Shown in pieces: positions 6,999 to 13,287 of a DNA stretch of 13,287 nt. The notes beneath the pieces are model-generated. The model was not told the origin of the DNA and made no database searches. It saw only the letters and a list, made by a program, of their open reading frames with translations. Source of the stretch: Alphaproteobacteria bacterium (GTDB lineage: Bacteria > Pseudomonadota > Alphaproteobacteria > Rickettsiales > SXRF01); contig JAGVKI010000236.1 in NCBI GenBank assembly GCA_020050695.1, positions 1-13,287 of the forward strand, given 5' to 3'. Position numbers and translations under genes: made by a program. How positions within the stretch are numbered: position 1 is the first letter of the stretch; every line of letters starts with the position of its first letter.

Positions 6999-7048
6999 CC
7001 TGCTCTTCCCCCCAATTTTCATCCCATTAGAAAGCGCCGACGCCACCA

Positions 7049-7243
7049 ATGTCTAAAGTGAATCCAGCCAAATTTGTTCGCGAAGTCCGCCAGGAAATGG
7101 AAAAGGTCAGCTGGCCAACCCGTAAGGAAACCATGATTTCCACAGGTATGGTGCTGGCGCTGGTGGCGGTGACCGCTACGTTTTTTGTGTTTGTGGACTG
7201 GGTAATCAGCACGCTGATCCGCATTATTTTAGGGATTGCATAA
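7049..7243 (+). CDS. secE: Preprotein translocase subunit SecE
   Basis: A 64-residue inner membrane protein that clamps and stabilises the SecY channel. The amphipathic cytoplasmic helix contains FVREVRQEMEKVSWPTRKE, with the conserved V.WPTR.E motif, followed by one transmembrane helix (about 33-60). This is the short single-span form usual outside enterobacteria. The ribosome binding site before the ATG is unclear, the only weak point in the start choice. The helix signature cannot be placed much later without losing conserved residues. It is directly followed by nusG after 12 bases, the standard pairing in bacteria, and probably shares its transcript. Confidence 0.95.
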   Translation: MSKVNPAKFVREVRQEMEKVSWPTRKETMISTGMVLALVAVTATFFVFVDWVISTLIRIILGIA

Positions 7244-7255
7244 GGAGAATAAAAC

Positions 7256-7792
7256 ATGGCATTCCGTTGGTATATTGTTCACGCCTATTCTGGCTTTGAA
7301 AAGAAAGTCGCCCAGTCGATCCGCGAACAGGCGGTACAGAAAAATATCGCGCATCTCATTGAAGAGGTGGTGGTGCCGGTTGAAGAAGTGGTGGAAGTGC
7401 GCCGCGGCAAGAAAGTCGCCGCTGAGCGTAAGTTCTTCCCTGGCTATGTGATGGTTAAAATGGAACTGACCGATGAAACCTGGCATATGGTGAAAAACAC
7501 CGCCAAGGTGACCGGCTTCCTGGGCGGCGGCGGCAAAGGCCGTCCTGTGCCAATCACCGATAAAGAAGCCGACAGCATCTTCGCACAGGTGCGTGATGGT
7601 ATTACGCCGTCGAAGAGCATGATCAGCTTCGAAATTGGCGAAAACGTAAAGATTATCGATGGTCCGTTCGAGTCCTTTGTTGGCCTTGTCGAACAGGTTG
7701 ATGATGAAAAATCACGCGTCAAAGTATCGGTATCGATCTTTGGCCGCTCTACCCCAGTGGATCTTGAATATTCGCAGGTGGAGAAGATGTAG
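7256..7792 (+). CDS. nusG: Transcription termination/antitermination factor NusG
   Basis: A 178-residue RNA polymerase-associated elongation factor that also links to Rho and the ribosome. The NGN domain (about 1-115) begins RWYIVHAYSGFEKKVAQ and includes FFPGYVMVKMEL. The KOW domain (about 125-178) has IGENVKIIDGPFESFVG followed by VSIFGRSTPVDLEYSQVEKM. The length is normal and there are no inserts. An AAGGAG site lies about eight bases upstream of the ATG. Cotranscription with secE is expected. A hairpin about 15 bases past the stop may end or weaken this transcript before rplK. Confidence 0.97.
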   Translation: MAFRWYIVHAYSGFEKKVAQSIREQAVQKNIAHLIEEVVVPVEEVVEVRRGKKVAAERKFFPGYVMVKMELTDETWHMVKNTAKVTGFLGGGGKGRPVPITDKEADSIFAQVRDGITPSKSMISFEIGENVKIIDGPFESFVGLVEQVDDEKSRVKVSVSIFGRSTPVDLEYSQVEKM

Positions 7793-7808
7793 TAGGCAGA
7801 ATTCCTGG

Positions 7809-7830
7809 GGTCTACCACATATGGTAGGCC
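7809..7830 (+). terminator. Hairpin after nusG, possible terminator or attenuator
   Basis: GGTCTACC (7809-7816) pairs with GGTAGGCC (7823-7830), including one G-U, around the loop ACATAT. The following sequence is T-rich (TTAGGTATTTGGATTTATTT) but not a clean U-tract. It could reduce read-through from nusG into rplK, which has its own promoter candidate downstream. Confidence 0.45.
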
Positions 7831-7871
7831 TTAGGTATTTGGATTTATTTACAAAAAATTCATTTTTTTAT

Positions 7872-7900
7872 TTGCGTCCGCCTGATTCTTCGTCTATAAA
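7872..7900 (+). promoter_or_regulatory. Candidate promoter of the rplK-rplA-rplJ-rplL-rpoB operon
   Basis: TTGCGT (7872-7877) and TATAAA (7895-7900) are separated by exactly 17 bases. Transcription would start near 7907, giving a leader of about 105 bases before rplK. Such leaders commonly carry the L1 feedback site. This one has a possible short stem (TTGGC at about 7937-7941 with GCCAG at 7955-7959), but I cannot confirm an L1-binding motif. Confidence 0.6.
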
Positions 7901-7927
7901 TCCGCTCCCTTGACTAAAGAGAACAGT

Positions 7928-7990
7928 ATGTTTTCTTTGGCACGTTCTTTTGGGAGCCAGGCGTTATCAGTAGATTTCAGTCGGCGTTAA
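7928..7990 (+). CDS. Possible 20-codon leader open frame upstream of rplK
   Basis: An ATG at 7928, preceded by AAAGAGA at about 7916-7922, opens a frame of 20 codons (MFSLARSFGSQALSVDFSRR) ending in TAA at 7988-7990. That stop lies 21 bases before the rplK ATG. It lies wholly within the predicted rplK leader. It shows no recognisable attenuator-type codon run. It may be a translated leader or chance, and I favour caution. Confidence 0.2.
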   Translation: MFSLARSFGSQALSVDFSRR

Positions 7991-8011
7991 CACCAAACCG
8001 GAAGTAGTAAT

Positions 8012-8446
8012 ATGGCAAAAAAAGTAGTTGGTTATATTAAATTAGAAATTCCTGCCGGCAAGGCAAACCCTTCGCCGCCAGTAGGTCCCGCTCTCGGTCA
8101 GCGCGGCCTGAACATCATGGAATTCTGCAAAGCGTTTAACGCTGCCACCCAGAAAATGGAGCCAGGCGCTCCGATTCCTGTAGTGATCACCGCATACCAG
8201 GATCGTACCTTTACCTTTATCACGCGCTTGTCGCCTGTATCGTACTACCTGAAGAAGGCCGCTAAAATCCAGAAGGGTTCACAAACCCCTGGTAAAGGCG
8301 CAACCTGCGGTAAGATTACCATGAAGCAGATTCATGAAATCGCAGAAGCGAAAATGAAAGATTTGAACGCCAACGACGTAAATGCAGCAGCACAGATGGT
8401 GCGTGGCTCAGCGGTGTCGATGGGTCTTGAAATTGTGGAGGCGTAA
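8012..8446 (+). CDS. rplK: 50S ribosomal protein L11
   Basis: A 144-residue ribosomal protein that binds the GTPase-associated centre of 23S rRNA and is required for stringent-response sensing on the ribosome. The N-terminal domain carries [20 protein letters not shown]. The C-terminal rRNA-binding domain includes [16 protein letters not shown] and ends with [20 protein letters not shown]. The length is standard. The ATG is preceded by a modest CGGAAG binding site about nine bases away. It is the first gene of the ribosomal protein part of the operon, with rplA five bases downstream. Confidence 0.98.
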   Translation: MAKKVVGYIKLEIPAGKANPSPPVGPALGQRGLNIMEFCKAFNAATQKMEPGAPIPVVITAYQDRTFTFITRLSPVSYYLKKAAKIQKGSQTPGKGATCGKITMKQIHEIAEAKMKDLNANDVNAAAQMVRGSAVSMGLEIVEA

Positions 8447-8451
8447 GGATT

Positions 8452-9147
8452 ATGGCTCGCGTAAGTAAAAAAAGAAAAGCACAACTGGCAGGCGTAGATA
8501 CCGCAAAGCGTTATACTATCTCTGAAGCAGTGCAGGTGGTTAAGTCTACCGCTAACAAGAAATTCGACGAAACTGTTGATATTGTGATGATGCTCGGCGT
8601 TGACCCGAAGCAGTCCGACCAGATGGTTCGTGGCATGGTGTCGATGCCTAACGGTACCGGCAAGACCATTAAGGTTGCGGTATTCGCCCGTGGCGATAAA
8701 GCAGCTGAAGCCCTGAAGGCTGGCGCCGATTTCGCTGGTGCAGAAGATCTGTATGAAAAAATCAATGCCGGCTTTACCGGTTTTGATCGTCTTATTGCTA
8801 CCCCGGACATGATGGGCGTTGTTGGTAAGCTTGGTAAGGTGCTCGGTCCAAAGGGCCTGATGCCAAATCCGAAGCTTGGCACTGTGACCCCGAACGTAGT
8901 GGAGGCCGTAAAGGCAGCCAAGGCTGGTCAGGTGGAATTCCGCGTTGATAAAGCGGCTATCGTGCATGCTGGTATCGGCAAGGCAAGCTTTACGGAAGAA
9001 GCCCTGAAGCAAAACATCAAGGCATTCGTTGATGCTGTTCAGAAAGCTAAGCCGTCGGGCAGCAAAGGCAATTATATTAAAAAGGTGGGCTTGTCTTCGT
9101 CGATGGGCGTGGGTCTGAAAATTGACCTCACCGATCTGGCCGCGTAA
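8452..9147 (+). CDS. rplA: 50S ribosomal protein L1
   Basis: A 231-residue ribosomal protein of the mobile L1 stalk that assists release of deacylated tRNA. In most bacteria it also represses its own rplK-rplA mRNA. Recognisable are the basic N-terminus, the central domain with [20 protein letters not shown], and the following [16 protein letters not shown] stretch. The length is typical. An AAGGA binding site lies just before the ATG, and the gap to rplK is only five bases. The downstream gap to rplJ is only 11 bases, which is tighter than in many relatives. Confidence 0.98.
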   Translation: MARVSKKRKAQLAGVDTAKRYTISEAVQVVKSTANKKFDETVDIVMMLGVDPKQSDQMVRGMVSMPNGTGKTIKVAVFARGDKAAEALKAGADFAGAEDLYEKINAGFTGFDRLIATPDMMGVVGKLGKVLGPKGLMPNPKLGTVTPNVVEAVKAAKAGQVEFRVDKAAIVHAGIGKASFTEEALKQNIKAFVDAVQKAKPSGSKGNYIKKVGLSSSMGVGLKIDLTDLAA

Positions 9148-9158
9148 GGAGAGAACTC

Positions 9159-9668
9159 ATGAACCGTGCAGAAAAACAACAAATGATTGAAACCGTTAAT
9201 GCTAGGTTGAACCAGGCAAATATCGCCCTGGTTGTGCACAACACTGGCCTTACGGTAGCGCAGATGTCCGAACTTCGTCGCAAAATGCGCGAGGCCGGTG
9301 CTGATTTCAAGGTGACCAAGAACCGTCTCGCTAAGATCGCGGCTAAGGACACCAAGTTTGAGCAGATCTCCGACCTGTTTAAGGGTCCGGCTGCAATCGC
9401 CACCTCTGCCGATCCTGTATCGGTTGCCAAGGGCATTGTGGATTTTGCAAAAACGAACGACAAGCTCGTCATTATTGGCGGTGCATATGGGGCGCAGAAG
9501 CTCAGTGTAAAAGACATTGAAGCGCTCTCCAAGCTGCCGTCGCTTGATGAACTGCGTGCCAAGATCGTTGGCATGATCCAGACTCCTGCTACCCGCATTG
9601 CTGGGATATTGCAGGCTCCGGGAGGTCAGGTCGCCCGTGTTATTGCTGCCAAGGCTGCCCAGGGTTAA
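9159..9668 (+). CDS. rplJ: 50S ribosomal protein L10
   Basis: A 169-residue protein forming the base of the L7/L12 stalk. The N-terminal rRNA-binding part includes LRRKMREAGADFKVTKNRL and FKGPAAIA. The C-terminal helix region (about 135-169) that carries L7/L12 dimers has TPATRIAGILQAPGGQVARV, a form common in alphaproteobacteria. A clear AAGGAGAG binding site precedes the ATG. The tight 11-base gap to rplA leaves no separate L10 leader here, so feedback would have to act through sequence in rplA or through the common leader. Confidence 0.98.
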   Translation: MNRAEKQQMIETVNARLNQANIALVVHNTGLTVAQMSELRRKMREAGADFKVTKNRLAKIAAKDTKFEQISDLFKGPAAIATSADPVSVAKGIVDFAKTNDKLVIIGGAYGAQKLSVKDIEALSKLPSLDELRAKIVGMIQTPATRIAGILQAPGGQVARVIAAKAAQG

Positions 9669-9743
9669 ATTTGGGGCTAAGGCGAAAAAGACCGAACGGA
9701 TAGAGTATAGTTTAATTTTGTAATTTGATTTGGGAGTTTTAAT

Positions 9744-10124
9744 ATGTCTGCTAATCTTGCTAAAATCGTCGACGATCTGTCGGCTCTGACTGTCCTGGAA
9801 GCTGCTGAGCTGTCCAAGCTGCTCGAAGAAAAGTGGGGCGTTTCCGCTGCTGCTCCAGTTGCTGTTGCAGCTGCTGGTCCAGCTGCTGGTGCTGCACCTG
9901 CTGAAGCACAGACCGAATTCAACGTTATCCTGGGCGCTGCTCCAGCTGACAAGAAAATCGGCATCATCAAAGTGGTTCGCGAAATCACCGGCCTGGGCCT
10001 GAAAGAAGCGAAAGACCTCGTTGAAGCTGCACCTAAGCCTGTTAAGGAAGGTGTCAACAAAGACGAAGCTGAGAAGATCAAAAAGTCGCTTCTCGAAGCC
10101 GGCGCAACCGTTGAAGTTAAATAA
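9744..10124 (+). CDS. rplL: 50S ribosomal protein L7/L12
   Basis: A 126-residue stalk protein that recruits and activates translational GTPases and is present in several copies per ribosome. The N-terminal dimerisation domain (about 1-32) is followed by an Ala/Pro-rich hinge (about 33-56) and the globular C-terminal domain with [20 protein letters not shown], the factor-binding face. The 75-base AT-rich gap after rplJ ends with a good GGGAG binding site. This would allow the high translation needed for multicopy L7/L12. A long hairpin follows before rpoB. Confidence 0.98.
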   Translation: MSANLAKIVDDLSALTVLEAAELSKLLEEKWGVSAAAPVAVAAAGPAAGAAPAEAQTEFNVILGAAPADKKIGIIKVVREITGLGLKEAKDLVEAAPKPVKEGVNKDEAEKIKKSLLEAGATVEVK

Positions 10125-10148
10125 CTCACCGGTTTCGGTAATTGTTAC

Positions 10149-10194
10149 GGAGTGCTGCCCAACCTTCCTTTAATAGGAAGGCGGGTGGCACTCC
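10149..10194 (+). terminator. Long hairpin between rplL and rpoB, likely attenuator or processing site
   Basis: GGAGTGC (10149-10155) pairs with GCACTCC (10188-10194). Inner pairing TGCCC/GGGTG (two G-U) and CCTTCC/GGAAGG continues around the loop TTTAATA. Only a mismatch and a bulge interrupt about 18 pairs. CTTTTG follows, a weak U-tract. In E. coli a partial terminator and an RNase III cleavage lie in the same gap, lowering rpoBC relative to ribosomal protein output. A similar role here is inferred. Confidence 0.75.
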
Positions 10195-10215
10195 CTTTTG
10201 CTATTTGTAGTACCA

Positions 10216-10239
10216 AGTCTATTAAGCAGTCTATTTAAG
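10216..10239 (+). repeat. Near-direct repeat just upstream of rpoB
   Basis: AGTCTATTAAG (10216-10226) is followed after one base by AGTCTATTTAAG (10228-10239), identical except for one extra T. The second copy runs into the rpoB ribosome binding site (AAGGGG). The function is unknown, and it may be a simple duplication. Confidence 0.5.
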
Positions 10240-10247
10240 GGGTTTCC

Positions 10248-13200
10248 ATGGCGCAGGGTCAGCAGTCACGTCTGTCATTCACCGCTCGCAAACGTATCCG
10301 TAAAAGTTTTGGCCGCATTGAATCCATCACCTCGATGCCAAATCTGATCGAGGTTCAGAAAAATTCCTACGATCATTTCCTGCAGATCAATATTCCTGCA
10401 GAAAAGCGCACCAATACGGGTTTGCAAAGCGTGTTCAAATCGGTTTTCCCTGTAAAGGATTTCGCCGAAACTTCGACGCTGGAATTTGTCCGCTTCAATT
10501 TCGATACTCCCAAGTATGATGTGGATGAATGCCGTTCACGCGGTATCAACTTCTCCGCGCCTCTGCGCGTTACCCTGCGACTGATCGTCTGGATCGTAGA
10601 CGAAGACACCGGCGCCCGCGAAATCAAAGACATCAAAGAACAGGATGTCTATATGGGCGACATTCCGCTGATGACCGATAACGGTACCTTCATCATCAAC
10701 GGCACTGAGCGCGTTATTGTATCGCAGATGCACCGTTCGCCTGGCGTATTCTTCGACCATGACCATGGCAAGACCCACTCTTCGGGCAAGTTCCTCTATT
10801 CGGCGCGCATTATTCCTTATCGTGGCTCATGGCTCGATTTCGAATTCGACGCGAAGGATCTGGTGAATGCTCGTATCGATCGCCGCCGCAAGATTCACGT
10901 GACGTCACTGCTGCGCGCGCTTGGCCTGGACAACAACGACATCCTGTCTGCCTTCTACAGCCAGACCATTTTCAAGAAACAGAAAAAAGGCTGGTCGGCT
11001 AAATTTAACCCTGAACAGTATAAGGGTATCAAGCTGGCCTATGACCTCGTTGATGCAAAGACCGCTAAGGTCGTTGCAGAAGCAGGCAAGAAGATGAATA
11101 TCCGCATCGCTAAGAAGATGGCGGAAGATGGCCTGAAAGAATACCTGATTACCGATGAGCAGTTCACTGGCAAATATATCGCTGGCGACATCATCAATGA
11201 ACAGACCGGCGAAATCTACATCGAAGCAGGTGAAGAAATCGGCGCCGCTACCGTTGCTACGCTTGAAGAAGCTGGCGTGAAGGAGGTGGCTGTTCTGGAT
11301 ATCGACCATGTAAACGTGGGCGCTTATATCCGCAACACGCTGATGGCTGATAAAAACACCACCAAGGAAGATGCGCTGATTGACATTTACCGTGTAATGC
11401 GCCCAGGTGAACCAACCACGGCGGAAGCAGCAGAAGCGCTGTTTAACTCGCTGTTCTTTGAATCAGAACGTTATGACCTGTCGGCTGTAGGCCGCGTGAA
11501 AATGAACGCGCGTCTGAACCTGGAATTCCCGGAAGAGCTCGGTATCCTTACCAAAGACGACATTCTGAACGTAGTGCGTCTGCTCGTTGGCCTGAAAGAC
11601 GGTGTTGGCGAAATCGACGATATTGATCATCTTGGCAACCGCCGCGTTCGCTCGGTGGGCGAATTGATGGAAAACCAGTTCCGCATCGGCCTGCTGCGCA
11701 TGGAGCGTTCGATTGTAGAACGTATGTCCAGCGTGGATATTGATACGGTTATGCCGCATGACCTGGTGAACGCCAAGCCGGTAGCTGCTGCTATCCGCGA
11801 ATTCTTCGGCTCTTCCCAGCTGTCGCAGTTTATGGATCAAACCAACCCGCTGTCGGAAATCACCCACAAGCGCCGCCTGTCGGCCCTTGGACCTGGCGGC
11901 CTTACCCGTGAACGCGCTGGCTTTGAAGTACGCGACGTACATCCGACGCATTATGGCCGTATCTGCCCGATCGAAACCCCTGAAGGTCCGAACATCGGTC
12001 TGATCAACTCCATGGCGACCTATGCCCGTGTAAACAAATACGGCTTTATCGAAAGCCCGTACCGCAAGGTAATCAATGGCCGCGTGACCGATGAAGTGAT
12101 CTATCTGTCCGCTATTGAAGAAGGCAAGTATGCTATCGCTCAGGCAAACTCGAGCATGGACGATAAGCACAAGTTCACCGACGAACTGATTTCCTGCCGC
12201 CGCAATGGTGACTTCATGCTCCTCGGCCCTGACGCTATCGACTATATCGACGTTGCTCCCAAGCAGCTGGTATCGGTGGCAGCTGCATTGATTCCATTCC
12301 TGGAAAACGATGACGCGAACCGCGCGCTCATGGGTTCGAACATGCAACGTCAGGCTGTACCGCTGCTGCGCGCTGAAGCGCCGCTGGTAGGTACCGGCAT
12401 GGAAGAAGTTGTTGCAAAAGACTCCGGTGTAACCACCGTTGCTAAACGCACTGGTATCGTAGACCAGGTGGATGCTACCCGTATCGTGGTGCGCTCCAGC
12501 GAAGCATCGGAAGATGGTAGCCCAGGCGTTGACATCTACAATCTCGTGAAATTTACCCGTTCCAACCAGAACACCTGCCTGAACCAGCGCCCGCTGATCA
12601 AGGTTGGTGACAAGGTGCAGGCTGGTGACATTCTCGCTGACGGTCCTTCGACCGATCTGGGCGAATTGGCGCTTGGCCGTAACGTGCTGGTGGCATTCAT
12701 GCCATGGAATGGTTACAACTTCGAAGATTCGATCCTGATTTCTGAACGTATCGTGTCCGAAGACGTGTTCACCTCCATTCATATCGAAGAATTCGAAGTG
12801 ATGGCGCGTGATACCAAACTCGGCGCAGAAGAAATCACCCGCGATATTCCGAACGTTGGCGAAGAAGCGCTTCGCAACCTCGACGAAATCGGCGTGGTGC
12901 ATATCGGTGCGGAAGTAAAGCCAGGCGATATTCTCGTTGGTAAAGTAACGCCGAAATCGGAAAGCCCGATGACGCCGGAAGAAAAGCTGCTGCGTGCGAT
13001 CTTTGGTGAAAAAGCCTCTGACGTTCGTGACAGTTCGCTGCGTCTGCCGCCGGGTGTTGCCGGTACGGTCGTTGGCGTGCGTATCTTCTCACGTCGCGGT
13101 ATCGAAAAAGACGAACGCGCATTGTCGATTGAAAAGGCGGAAATTGAACGCCTCGCGAAAGACCGTGATGACGAACGCGCAATCATCGAACGCTTTGTTT

Positions 13201-13287
13201 ACGGCCGCCTGCAGGAACTGCTGGAAGGTAAAAAAGGCACCGCTGGCCCTAAATCCTTCAAGGTTGGCGCAAACATCACCGCTGAAT
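10248..13287 (+). CDS. rpoB: DNA-directed RNA polymerase beta subunit (5' part, runs off the window)
   Basis: The first 1013 codons of an expected roughly 1380 are present, and the frame is open to the window edge. The start ATG at 10248 has AAGGGG about six bases upstream. Conserved blocks appear in order: the N-terminal [16 protein letters not shown], the protrusion and lobe regions, then the rifampicin-binding cluster at about 522-547. That cluster contains [18 protein letters not shown], with D530, H540 and S545 matching the sensitive-type E. coli D516, H526 and S531. [15 protein letters not shown] follows, then the fork region with NFEDS (E826, D827), acidic residues near the active site. 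The catalytic lysines and C-terminal clamp lie beyond the window. It is transcribed with rplJL through a partial terminator. Confidence 0.98.
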   Translation, partial: MAQGQQSRLSFTARKRIRKSFGRIESITSMPNLIEVQKNSYDHFLQINIPAEKRTNTGLQSVFKSVFPVKDFAETSTLEFVRFNFDTPKYDVDECRSRGINFSAPLRVTLRLIVWIVDEDTGAREIKDIKEQDVYMGDIPLMTDNGTFIINGTERVIVSQMHRSPGVFFDHDHGKTHSSGKFLYSARIIPYRGSWLDFEFDAKDLVNARIDRRRKIHVTSLLRALGLDNNDILSAFYSQTIFKKQKKGWSAKFNPEQYKGIKLAYDLVDAKTAKVVAEAGKKMNIRIAKKMAEDGLKEYLITDEQFTGKYIAGDIINEQTGEIYIEAGEEIGAATVATLEEAGVKEVAVLDIDHVNVGAYIRNTLMADKNTTKEDALIDIYRVMRPGEPTTAEAAEALFNSLFFESERYDLSAVGRVKMNARLNLEFPEELGILTKDDILNVVRLLVGLKDGVGEIDDIDHLGNRRVRSVGELMENQFRIGLLRMERSIVERMSSVDIDTVMPHDLVNAKPVAAAIREFFGSSQLSQFMDQTNPLSEITHKRRLSALGPGGLTRERAGFEVRDVHPTHYGRICPIETPEGPNIGLINSMATYARVNKYGFIESPYRKVINGRVTDEVIYLSAIEEGKYAIAQANSSMDDKHKFTDELISCRRNGDFMLLGPDAIDYIDVAPKQLVSVAAALIPFLENDDANRALMGSNMQRQAVPLLRAEAPLVGTGMEEVVAKDSGVTTVAKRTGIVDQVDATRIVVRSSEASEDGSPGVDIYNLVKFTRSNQNTCLNQRPLIKVGDKVQAGDILADGPSTDLGELALGRNVLVAFMPWNGYNFEDSILISERIVSEDVFTSIHIEEFEVMARDTKLGAEEITRDIPNVGEEALRNLDEIGVVHIGAEVKPGDILVGKVTPKSESPMTPEEKLLRAIFGEKASDVRDSSLRLPPGVAGTVVGVRIFSRRGIEKDERALSIEKAEIERLAKDRDDERAIIERFVYGRLQELLEGKKGTAGPKSFKVGANITAE

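Larger units (their letters stand above)
6706..7048. other. Gene-free divergent intergenic region
   Basis: This 343-base stretch separates the leftward small-gene operon from secE. No credible open frame is present. I looked for a tRNA-Trp gene, which often lies just before secE in alphaproteobacteria, and found no cloverleaf or T-loop here. The stretch contains the two promoter candidates listed separately and AT-rich TATAAT-like motifs at 6911-6916 and 6920-6925 that lack matching -35 hexamers. Confidence 0.6.

Noticed and set aside
8332..9012. 226-codon minus-strand open frame over rplK/rplA
   Set aside because: It is antisense to two conserved ribosomal protein genes, with no binding site or family resemblance.
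11811..11890. Possible rifampicin-resistance substitutions in RpoB
   Set aside because: D530, H540 and S545 all match the sensitive-type residues. The Thr at the position of E. coli N518 is, to my knowledge, ordinary in alphaproteobacteria.
11463..12902. 479-codon open frame on the minus strand opposite rpoB
   Set aside because: It is a shadow of the strongly biased rpoB codon use. The translation is His/Phe/Val-rich with no recognisable domain, and rpoB is unmistakable on the other strand.

Overview
The window looks like a chromosomal segment of an alphaproteobacterium. The evidence is the secE-nusG / rplK-rplA-rplJ-rplL-rpoB order, a very short SecE (64 aa), and the character of the RpoB, L10 and L7/L12 sequences. 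Base composition is near half GC by eye, and I cannot name an order or genus.

Left part (1-5175): a compact four-gene operon read rightwards. A LysR-type regulator comes first and overlaps a type I secretion-like ABC exporter by 8 bases. The exporter overlaps an HlyD-type periplasmic adaptor by 1 base, and the adaptor overlaps a TolC-type outer membrane channel by 4 bases. Together these would span both membranes. The notable point is that the exporter's nucleotide-binding domain is full length but has lost almost every ATPase motif (Walker A, Q-loop, signature, Walker B aspartate, H-loop), while the reading frame and its partner genes are intact. It looks like a retained pseudo-ATPase, and no secretion substrate gene is visible.

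Middle part (5176-7048): just after the channel gene lies a short stretch resembling the 3' end of a tRNA (T-loop to acceptor, most like tRNA-Trp) followed by eight T. It may be an attachment-site scar. Then come hairpins and a palindrome, a small outer membrane beta-barrel protein of Omp25/OprF-like appearance, a strong bidirectional terminator, and a two-gene leftward operon. That operon encodes a small exported protein and a 65-residue single-span membrane protein, both of unknown function. A gene-free stretch of about 340 bases separates these from secE and carries a good promoter for secE.

Right part (7049-13287): the conserved transcription-translation cluster, with secE and nusG, a promoter and leader region, rplK, rplA, rplJ, rplL, a long hairpin in the rplL-rpoB gap, and the first 1013 codons of rpoB, which runs off the window. 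This part is ordinary except that rplA and rplJ are only 11 bases apart, leaving no room for a separate L10 leader upstream of rplJ. The rplK leader also holds a possible 20-codon open frame.
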